Shown: positions 55,297-61,825 of the stretch, piece after piece
Layout of the letters: every line of letters begins with the position of its first letter
Position numbering within the stretch: the stretch's first letter is position 1
Source: Terriglobia bacterium
GTDB lineage: Bacteria; Acidobacteriota; Terriglobia; Terriglobales; Acidobacteriaceae
Assembly: GCA_020073665.1 (NCBI GenBank)
Contig: JAIQEU010000007.1
Location: 67,001 to 131,000 of the forward strand
Direction: 5' to 3'
Length of the DNA stretch: 64,000 bases
The notes under the pieces: generated by a model
Database searches by the model: none
What the model was told of the DNA's origin: nothing
Seen by the model: the letters and a program-made list of their open reading frames with translations, nothing else
Position numbers and translations under genes: made by a program

Positions 55297-55758
55297 TTAA
55301 GCCGCCCCCTTCAGATACGCCAGCACTTCTTCGGCGTGGCCATCCGCCTTTACGTTGTGAAACACGTGTGCGATTTTTCCATCCGGCCCAATCACGAAGG
55401 TGGTACGCGCAATCCCCATCACTTTCTTGCCATACATGTTTTTCTCTTTGATCACACCGAAGGCTTCACAGATCTTTTTGTCGGCGTCGGAGAGCAGGGT
55501 GTAGGGCAGGTCGTACTTATCTTGAAACTTCTTCTGGGCCTTGGGCGGGTCAGCCGAAATGCCAAGAACTACGGCCCCGGCTTTCTGCAGTTTCTTGTAT
55601 GCGTCACGGAACCCGGACGCCTCTATGGTTCAACCCGGGGTATCGGCCTTGGGATAAAAGAACAGCACTACCGTCTTACCCCGAAGATCCTTGAGCGAGA
55701 CGTCTTTGCCATTCTCATCGGGCAAAGTGAACTCCGGGGCCTTATCATTGATATCCAT
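55297..55758 (-). CDS. bcp: Probable selenocysteine-containing peroxiredoxin (BCP/PrxQ family), TGA read through at codon 43
   Basis: 153 codons from ATG 55758 (AAGGAGACACCGCC before it) to TAA at 55297, with one in-frame TGA at 55630-55632. I translated both sides: DKAPEFTLPDENGKDVSLKD, LFFYPKADTPG, then TGA, then TIEASGFRDAYKKLQKAG, VVLGISADPPKAQKKFQDKY, KKICEAFGVIKEK, GIARTTFVIGPDGKIAHVFH and EEVLAYLKGAA. In BCP/PrxQ the residue after TPG is the peroxidatic cysteine (TPGCT), so the TGA replaces exactly the catalytic thiol; selenocysteine is the natural reading. The usual second Cys (CTxEACxF) is Ser48; C97 may act as resolving residue. The enzyme reduces peroxides with thioredoxin-like partners. 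Alternatives are a sequencing error (TGT/TGC to TGA) or a null mutation. The selA/selB/selC machinery is not in the window. Confidence 0.8.
55601..55620 (-). promoter_or_regulatory. Candidate bacterial SECIS hairpin in the peroxiredoxin mRNA
   Basis: Nine bases after the TGA the mRNA can fold as GCGUC-CGG-GUU-CCG-U-GACGC: five pairs, three GC pairs, a three-base loop starting with G, and one bulged U. Loop distance from the UGA is about 18 bases, inside the range reported for bacterial SECIS elements, which lie in the coding sequence just downstream of the UGA. Confidence 0.5.
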
Positions 55759-57025
55759 GGCGGTGTCTCCTTCTCGTCCAACGTTATACCGCAGGGCCCA
55801 CCGGGCCGTCATCCTGGCCAGCGTGGCTCTGCTGCTGGCACAAGTCCTGGCGGCGCAGGTTGCCGCAAAGGCCAACAAGGGCCCGCGGGCTTTGGGATTG
55901 CTTGAACTGGCGCCTAACGGCAAGGCCCACCTGGTCCCGGTCACCATCCTGTTCGAAGGCAAGTTCTACGACGCGGCCGCGTTCAAGGCCTCCCCGGTGC
56001 CCATGGTCCTGGAATCGGGGACGGTTTATGAGGCGATCCGCACCGGCGTTTCACAAGGCTTGTTCACCGTGACCGGAGCGCTCCAGGCAAGAAATACCTG
56101 GCTCGGCGAAGGCACGTGGGTGCCCGCAGGATCGGCTCCGCCTAAGAAGGCTTTGGCTCCGTCGCGACCTCCCGATGAAGACGTGGATGCGCCTCCCGTG
56201 CTGCGGCGTGAAAAGCCCAAGGCGCCAGAACCTCCGCCTGCCGAAACCAAGCCGCAACCGCCGGCGGGAACGCCCACTCCACCCAGCCCTGCCACCGCCC
56301 CCACTGCCGCGCCTGAGCCTGCTCAGCCGCCCGACGACAGTGATCGTCCCGTGCTGCGCCGTGGCAAGCCTGAGCCGGCGCCGAAGCAGGCCCCCGGCAC
56401 ACCCAAAACATCCGCAACAGCCCCTGCGGCAGTCAAGAAACCGCCGGCGACCACGGCTGCGATCCAGATCATTCCCGCGATTTCTGACGCGGGTGGCGCT
56501 GAGCCCCGCCCCTACTCCTTCGCCCTGAAGCCCGATGAAGAGCAGCAGTTGCGCAAGAAGATATTGGCACTCGCAACGGATGAGGTCCGCACCCACGTCA
56601 AGACGATGGCAGCGGAGACGGTAGGTGCCGTGAAAACGAAATCCCAGCCACTGCAGCCCGGCTTCGACGACATCCAATTGCGCGTCTTCGATCTTTCGAA
56701 CAGCAATGAGCCGGTGCTGGTGCTGATGGCAACCGTGCGAGTCCCGCAGGCGCCCAAGGCGGCGGCGCCAGGACAGCAGTTCTATCTCACGCTCGTCGCC
56801 CGCCAGGATCTCTACGGCGAACTGCACAAGGCGTTCTCCAGCGTGACCGACGCCAACCATCTGGACGTGACGCCGCGAATGGAATTGATCGACGCCGTGG
56901 ATGCCGACGGCAATGGCAGCGGCGAACTGCTGTTCCGTCAGGTTTCCGATGCCGGCAGCGCCTTCGTGGTCTACCGGGTGATTGGCAACCAGTTGTGGCC
57001 CCTGTTCCAGGGCACGCCGGAATGA
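55757..57025 (+). CDS. Secreted/anchored Pro-Ala-rich protein, unknown function
   Basis: 422 residues. The ATG at 55757 lies in CCATGG, which also holds the peroxiredoxin start on the other strand; GTG 55763 is an alternative and no ribosome-binding site is obvious. Signal peptide: RRAHRAVILASVALLLAQVL then AA. Residues of about 35-130 form one domain (GLLELAPNGKAHLVPVTILF, GTVYEAIRTGVSQGLFTVTG). Residues of about 130-240 are a Pro/Ala/Lys low-complexity spacer with two APPVLRREKP/RPVLRRGKPE copies. Residues 250-422 form a second domain (RPYSFALKPDEEQQLRKKIL, VLVLMATVRVPQAPKAAAPG, LIDAVDADGNGSGELLFRQV). No enzyme motif recognised. Confidence 0.75.
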   Translation: MAVSPSRPTLYRRAHRAVILASVALLLAQVLAAQVAAKANKGPRALGLLELAPNGKAHLVPVTILFEGKFYDAAAFKASPVPMVLESGTVYEAIRTGVSQGLFTVTGALQARNTWLGEGTWVPAGSAPPKKALAPSRPPDEDVDAPPVLRREKPKAPEPPPAETKPQPPAGTPTPPSPATAPTAAPEPAQPPDDSDRPVLRRGKPEPAPKQAPGTPKTSATAPAAVKKPPATTAAIQIIPAISDAGGAEPRPYSFALKPDEEQQLRKKILALATDEVRTHVKTMAAETVGAVKTKSQPLQPGFDDIQLRVFDLSNSNEPVLVLMATVRVPQAPKAAAPGQQFYLTLVARQDLYGELHKAFSSVTDANHLDVTPRMELIDAVDADGNGSGELLFRQVSDAGSAFVVYRVIGNQLWPLFQGTPE

Positions 57026-57031
57026 ACCCAC

Positions 57032-57092
57032 AGTCGTCTGTCATCCGTCGTCAGTCATCAGCCCATTCTGTTGATCCTGACGACTGACGACT
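57032..57092. repeat. Intergenic inverted repeat, CAGTCGTC family
   Basis: Left arm AGTCGTCTGTCATCCGTCGT then CAGTCATCA, right arm TGATCCTGACGACTGACGAC and T. Loop of about 11 bases. It fills the spacer before the MBL hydrolase gene. Confidence 0.75.
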
Positions 57093-57131
57093 TCTTCCGT
57101 GTACAATTCCCTCTCTTCGAGGTGAGCACGC

Positions 57132-58058
57132 ATGCGTAAGCTTCTGATCCTTTCCGTGGCACTGACGTTTTCGAGCTGGGTCTCGGCCCAGGACCAGGAC
57201 TTCAGCAAAGTCCAGATGAAGGTCAGCAAGGTTTCCGGCAACGTTTACATGCTGGCCGGTGCAGGCGGAAATATCGGGGCTTCGATTGGCGACGACGGCA
57301 TTGTGATCGTCGACGACCAGTACGCGCCGCTGGCCGACAAGATTCGTGCCGCCCTCAAGGGCATCACCGACAAGCCCATCCGCTTCGTGATCAACACCCA
57401 CTACCACGAAGACCACGTAGGCGGAAACGCAAACTTTCAGAAAGACGCGCCTATCATCGCCCACGACAACGTGCGCAAACGCCTGGAAGAAGGCGGCGTC
57501 GCGGGCAACAATGGCGCGGTCCACTTTGACGCCAAGCCCCAGCCGAAAGAAGCGCTGCCCATCCTCACCTTTGATCACGATGTCACCGTCCACCTCAATG
57601 GTGAAGACATCCGCGCCCTGCACTTCCCCAGCGGGCACACCGACGGCGACAGCGTGATCTTCTTTCCCAAGTCGAACGTCGTGCACATGGGCGACGACTT
57701 CGTCACCTACGGCTTCCCCTTCATTGACCTGAGTGGCGGCGGCAGCGTGGAAGGCATGATTGCGGCGCTGGAGCAGATCGTTCCCCAGCTACCCGCAGAT
57801 GTGAAGGTGATTCCCGGGCACGGCCCAATCTCTAATCTGGACGATGTGCGCCGCTTCCTCGCCATGCTGAAAGACACCAAGGCTGTCGTCGAAAAAGGCA
57901 TCCAGCAGGGCAAGACCATGGACCAGATGAAACAGGAAAACGTGCTCGCCCCCTGGCAGAAGTGGTCAGGAGATTTCATCTCCAGCGAGCAGTGGCTGGT
58001 GACTCTTTACAACGACTTGACGGGTAAGAAGACGGGCGAGTTTATCAAGCACAACTAG
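57132..58058 (+). CDS. Secreted metallo-beta-lactamase-fold hydrolase
   Basis: 308 residues with GAGGTGAGC before the ATG. Signal peptide at 1-19 (MRKLLILSVALTFSSWVSA). The MBL zinc motif is complete: FVINTHYHEDHVGGNANF (HxHxDH), the next ligands in LHFPSGHTDGDSVIFF and VHMGDDFVTYGFPF, and VIPGHGPISN as the last histidine. The GHTDGD arrangement is like QuiP-/cyclase-type or B3-like exported MBL hydrolases. Substrate unknown; lactamase activity is possible but not implied. Single gene with an inverted repeat upstream. Confidence 0.9.
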   Translation: MRKLLILSVALTFSSWVSAQDQDFSKVQMKVSKVSGNVYMLAGAGGNIGASIGDDGIVIVDDQYAPLADKIRAALKGITDKPIRFVINTHYHEDHVGGNANFQKDAPIIAHDNVRKRLEEGGVAGNNGAVHFDAKPQPKEALPILTFDHDVTVHLNGEDIRALHFPSGHTDGDSVIFFPKSNVVHMGDDFVTYGFPFIDLSGGGSVEGMIAALEQIVPQLPADVKVIPGHGPISNLDDVRRFLAMLKDTKAVVEKGIQQGKTMDQMKQENVLAPWQKWSGDFISSEQWLVTLYNDLTGKKTGEFIKHN

Positions 58059-58100
58059 GCGACGTCGAGGTTTTCGAACGGCTCCGCCCCACAAACGCGG

Positions 58101-58730
58101 TCACTTCTGGGTCATCACCAGTTCGCCGTTCTCTACCTTGATTCCGCCCACGTTGTCGGGCAGCTTCAGGCGGTCGCGCTGTTCGGCCAAACGTTTCTGC
58201 AACGCGTCGTTGATTAACGACACGGGGATGCTCAGATCGCCGACTTTGAATTCGGTCGGCTCGAACGTCGCATAACCGTCCTTGGAAGCCAGGTGCCCGG
58301 CCAGGGTGACGTAAACATCCTTCCCGCCGATCTGGGTCAGGAACTGGCCGCGGGCGATGTCGCCATCGAAATTCACCTGGTAGTCCTTGACGTCCGGCGA
58401 ACCCGGTGCGACTACGGCATCGGGCGAGGAGAGGGTCGGTGTGCTGCCTGCAGGCTGCCCGGTGGCGGTAGAGACAAGTCCGGTTGCCTGCGCCAGGGCG
58501 GCGCCAACCTCGTCCGAGGTAAAGTGCACTTCGGCGGGCGCTTCTCCCGGCTGCTGCGGTTGCCCCAGTTGCTGCACCTTCTGTTGGAACGACTCGGCCG
58601 CGGCCGCCGTCACCGCTGCAGGTTGCGGTGTCGCTACCGGCGCCGGTTTCTTGATCACAAGGTAAAGGGCGAGCAGCGACGTGACCAGGGTCGCCACGCT
58701 GACAATGCGGTCCAGTTTCCACTTCTTCAT
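58101..58730 (-). CDS. Membrane-anchored hypothetical protein
   Basis: 209 residues. One N-terminal transmembrane helix (IVSVATLVTSLLALYLVI, 9-26) followed by a Pro/Ala linker (KKPAPVATPQPAAVTAAAAE), then a soluble part: VHFTSDEVGAALAQATGLVS, DYQVNFDGDIARGQFLTQIG, KDVYVTLAGHLASKDGYATF and the end LKLPDNVGGIKVENGELVMT. The order of strands recalls LptA/SRPBCC-like or LmeA-type lipid-binding modules, but I cannot name the family. It probably faces the periplasm. Convergent with the MBL gene. Confidence 0.72.
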   Translation of the reverse strand: MKKWKLDRIVSVATLVTSLLALYLVIKKPAPVATPQPAAVTAAAAESFQQKVQQLGQPQQPGEAPAEVHFTSDEVGAALAQATGLVSTATGQPAGSTPTLSSPDAVVAPGSPDVKDYQVNFDGDIARGQFLTQIGGKDVYVTLAGHLASKDGYATFEPTEFKVGDLSIPVSLINDALQKRLAEQRDRLKLPDNVGGIKVENGELVMTQK

Positions 58731-58840
58731 GCCTTCACCTCCAGTTGCGCCTGCAATATGTTAGCGGGAGGGCAAGGGGACCTCATGTAACGGAAGGCTT
58801 TGACCGTGTGGAAGGAGCACCACGGTCCCCGGCGGTAGCT

Positions 58841-59344
58841 CTAGGCTTTCACGCTGCGCTCCCGTACCTGCTCCGAAGTCAGGCCATAAAGCGGTGGGGT
58901 GGGAACACCTAAAATCGCCAGATAAATGTAAATCTGGCCGCGATGATGGATTTCATGTTCCACCATGGCCCGCAACCACTTCCACACCGTGATGGAGGCT
59001 CCGTCCGGGGTGGTGCACTTGCGCTGCAGGTCGTCGGGACCCAGGCGGGAGAATATTTCGACTGACTCGCGGTGCATTCTTTCCATGAACATGACCACAG
59101 CCTCGTAGCCGTCGGCCAGTTCTTTGCCACAACCGGCGTAGCGGCTGGGGTTTCCGGCGATGGTTTCGGCGAACATGTAGCGCTCGATCGCCGCCATGTG
59201 GCGCAGCAGGTCGCCCAGCGTGAACTTGCCCTGGCGGAAAGACCACTCCAGCTTGTCCGGAGGGACGCAGCGCACTACCCGCATGGTGCGCTGGTGCACC
59301 TTGTCGAGGTATTCCAGGAAGATGTCGAGGTTTGGGATTTGCAT
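58841..59344 (-). CDS. DinB-family protein
   Basis: 167 residues from ATG 59344; the upstream frame overlaps the rpe start region. Four-helix bundle signature: LEYLDKVHQRTMRVVRCVPP, FTLGDLLRHMAAIERYMFAE (first metal histidine) and WLRAMVEHEIHHRGQIYIYL (HEIHH with the other two). The final GVPTPPLYGLTSEQVRERS is the usual C-terminal segment of this DinB subgroup. Possible thiol- or metal-dependent role; no substrate known. Divergent from rpe with starts less than 90 bases apart. Confidence 0.9.
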   Translation of the reverse strand: MQIPNLDIFLEYLDKVHQRTMRVVRCVPPDKLEWSFRQGKFTLGDLLRHMAAIERYMFAETIAGNPSRYAGCGKELADGYEAVVMFMERMHRESVEIFSRLGPDDLQRKCTTPDGASITVWKWLRAMVEHEIHHRGQIYIYLAILGVPTPPLYGLTSEQVRERSVKA

Positions 59345-59427
59345 GGCTTTTGCCCCGAGTTTAGACGATGGGCAAGTGCCGTGCGTGGTAGAATTTGCAC
59401 AAAGTCCCGTACCCGAAGAGCCCAGGT

Positions 59428-60102
59428 TTGATCGAGCTTGCACCTTCGATTTTGTCGGCTGACTTCGCCCGTCTGGCGGAGCAGGTCCGCGATGCCACCG
59501 AGGGCGGCGGCACGGTCATTCACGTGGATGTGATGGATGGTCACTTCGTGCCCAACATCACCATCGGGCCACTGGTGGTAAAGAGCCTGCGCAAGGCCAC
59601 CAACGCGCCGCTGGATTGCCACCTGATGATCGAGAACCCCGATCAGTTCATTCCCGAGTTTGCCGAGGCCGGGGCGGACTGGATTTCGGTCCATCAGGAG
59701 GCGTGCCGGCATCTGGACCGCACCCTGCACCTGATTCGCAGCCACCAGGCGCTCGCGGGAGTCGTGCTCAATCCCGCCACTCCAGTGGAAACGCTGAGCG
59801 AGGTGCTCGACATCGTGGACTATGTCCTGGTCATGTCGGTAAACCCTGGTTTCGGGGCGCAGAAGTTCATTCCCGGGTCGTTGCGCAAGATTCGCCGCTT
59901 GGCGGAACTTCGCGCCCAGCGCGGGCTCAGCTATCGCATTGAGGTGGACGGCGGGATCGGCCTGGATACCGTGGCTGAAGTGGTCCGGGCGGGGGCAGAA
60001 ATTCTGGTGGCGGGCAACGCGGTATTCGGTAAAGGTGATCCAAAGAGTAACGCCCAGACTCTGCTCAAGACAGCGGTCGAGGCAACCCTGCAGAAGGTGT
60101 AA
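59428..60102 (+). CDS. rpe: Ribulose-phosphate 3-epimerase
   Basis: 224 residues from TTG 59428, giving [20 protein letters not shown], the normal Rpe beginning; TTG 59395 is an alternative adding 11 residues. It interconverts ribulose-5-phosphate and xylulose-5-phosphate. TIM-barrel signatures are intact: [20 protein letters not shown] (catalytic Asp and metal His), [40 protein letters not shown] and [20 protein letters not shown]. bamD follows on the same strand after 44 bases. Confidence 0.96.
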   Translation: MIELAPSILSADFARLAEQVRDATEGGGTVIHVDVMDGHFVPNITIGPLVVKSLRKATNAPLDCHLMIENPDQFIPEFAEAGADWISVHQEACRHLDRTLHLIRSHQALAGVVLNPATPVETLSEVLDIVDYVLVMSVNPGFGAQKFIPGSLRKIRRLAELRAQRGLSYRIEVDGGIGLDTVAEVVRAGAEILVAGNAVFGKGDPKSNAQTLLKTAVEATLQKV

Positions 60103-60146
60103 TTCCTGCGCAGGCTCGGCACTTAGAGATTCTCCCGAGGTTTTCT

Positions 60147-61631
60147 ATGTCACGTCGTATTCCGGTGTTGGTTCTTCTGGTCGTGCTGGCCGCGACCATC
60201 GCCTGCACCAACAAGAAGGTCAACAACCCGCTGGCCAACGTCGGCTCCAAGCAGCCCGACAAGGTTCTGTTCGACCGGGCCATGGACGCCATGAAACACA
60301 ACAAGTACGACGTCTCCCGGCTGACCTTGCAGACCTTGATCAATACCTACCCGGATTCCGAATTCATCGCCCGTGCCAAGCTGGCCGTGGCCGACTCCTG
60401 GTACGCCGAAGGCGGGAACGCCGCACTGTCGCAGGCGGAAATCGAATACAAGGATTTTGAGACCTTCTTCCCCAACATGCCCGAGGCTGCCGAGGCGCAG
60501 CTCAAGATCGCCAACATCCATTACCAGCAGATGGAGAAGCCGGACCGCGATTTCACCCACGCCCTGCGGGCCGAAGAAGAGTACCGGCAACTGATTCTCC
60601 AATATCCCGATAGCAAGCTCCTGCCCGAAGCTAAACAGCGTCTGCTCGAAGTGCAGGAAGTGCTCGCCGAGCGCGAGCTCCGCGTCGGGCGTTTCTACTA
60701 TCTGCGTGAGTCCTATCCCGCATCCATCGCCCGCTTGCGATCGGTGGTGGACAAGTATCCGTTGTACAGCCATGCCGATGAAGCTCTGTACCTCCTGGGC
60801 CAGGCCTACGAAGGTGAAATCGAGATGTTGCGCGCGCGCAAGCTCAACGAGACCGCCAAGGCCCGCCTGATTCAGGATTTCACCAAAGGGGCCACCGACG
60901 CCTACTCTCGCATCCTGACGCGCTATCCCTTGATGGGCCGGGCGGACGACGCGAAGGCGCGTCTGCAAGCCTTGCACCAGCCCGTACCCAGGCCGACCCG
61001 CGCCGCCGTAGCCCAAAACAAAGCCGAGGAAGACAGCCGCAAAGAAACCGGTATGGTCTCGAAGATGTTGGGGAATTTCAAGAAGCATCCCGACGTGGCC
61101 CAAGCCACCAAAGTGGGTGAACCTACGCTGGTCGATCCCACGCCGGTCAGCGCCACCGAAGTGGTGCAGCGGGCAACCCGCGCCATGATGGGCACCGGCG
61201 GAAAAGGTACGCTTTCGGTAGAGACCGTTGGAACCGGCGCGCCGCCGCCGGACCAGCCGGCTCCCCGCTCCGACACGCCCCCGGACAACTCGGCTGCCCC
61301 GGCGGACAACGCCACTCCGGCGGACAGCACAGCTGCGGCCAGCGACTCCGCAGGAACGCCACCAGCCGCTGGGGAATTGCAGCCCAACGTTCCCGCCGAC
61401 GCGAATGAGCTGAAGCCGAATGTGGCCGACGGCAATGGCCAGACCCTGCCCCCGCCACCCCAGGTGAACGAGATCCAAACCGGTGCGCCAGACCAGGGCA
61501 CAGCCAGCAGCACTTCGAGCCAGCCCAGCGATACTGCCGCCGCAGGCAGTCAAGACCAGGCGGATGAAACCGCTGTTTCTTCCAGCAAACGTAAGAAAAA
61601 GAAGGGCCTGAAGAAGATCATTCCCTTCTGA
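60147..61631 (+). CDS. bamD: Outer membrane assembly lipoprotein BamD with a disordered C-terminal tail
   Basis: 494 residues, twice the usual length. Signal peptide and lipobox near residue 20 (VLAATIAC|TNKK). Residues of about 40-285 hold TPR-like repeats typical of BamD: VLFDRAMDAMKHNKYDVSRL, AKLAVADSWYAEGGNAALSQ, AEEEYRQLILQYPDSKLLPE, FYYLRESYPASIARLRSVVD. BamD helps BamA insert beta-barrels. Residues of about 290-494 are an Ala/Pro/Asp/Gln-rich region ending in the basic SSKRKKKKGLKKIIPF. No other bam gene is close. The tail is unusual; its role is unknown. Confidence 0.9.
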   Translation: MSRRIPVLVLLVVLAATIACTNKKVNNPLANVGSKQPDKVLFDRAMDAMKHNKYDVSRLTLQTLINTYPDSEFIARAKLAVADSWYAEGGNAALSQAEIEYKDFETFFPNMPEAAEAQLKIANIHYQQMEKPDRDFTHALRAEEEYRQLILQYPDSKLLPEAKQRLLEVQEVLAERELRVGRFYYLRESYPASIARLRSVVDKYPLYSHADEALYLLGQAYEGEIEMLRARKLNETAKARLIQDFTKGATDAYSRILTRYPLMGRADDAKARLQALHQPVPRPTRAAVAQNKAEEDSRKETGMVSKMLGNFKKHPDVAQATKVGEPTLVDPTPVSATEVVQRATRAMMGTGGKGTLSVETVGTGAPPPDQPAPRSDTPPDNSAAPADNATPADSTAAASDSAGTPPAAGELQPNVPADANELKPNVADGNGQTLPPPPQVNEIQTGAPDQGTASSTSSQPSDTAAAGSQDQADETAVSSSKRKKKKGLKKIIPF

Positions 61632-61765
61632 AACACGGGCGTTTTTGCACCGCCTACCAAGGGCTCGCACAGGGCACCCGAGCTTCCCTATTTGGGGCTT
61701 GGCTCCGAACCCTTCTCTACCCACATGGGGTTGACCGCTCGTAACCTGTTACTCGCCTATTGTCA

Positions 61766-61794
61766 TTGACTTAGGGCGCCGGACGATTTAATTT
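61766..61794 (+). promoter_or_regulatory. Promoter of the receiver-domain gene
   Basis: TTGACT (61766-61771), a 17-base spacer and TAATTT (61789-61794). Predicted start near 61801 leaves a leader of about 25 bases containing AAAGGA before TTG 61826. Confidence 0.6.
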
Positions 61795-61825
61795 CGCGCT
61801 ATCTCCCCCTCACCAAAGGAAACCC

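Noticed and set aside
55630-55632. Reading the peroxiredoxin as a simple pseudogene
   Set aside because: The only lesion is a TGA at the one residue where selenocysteine is expected, with intact conserved sequence on both sides; kept as an alternative, not the main call.
60150-61724. A 524-codon minus-strand frame opposite bamD
   Set aside because: Created by the Ala/Pro-rich composition of bamD; no protein-like features.
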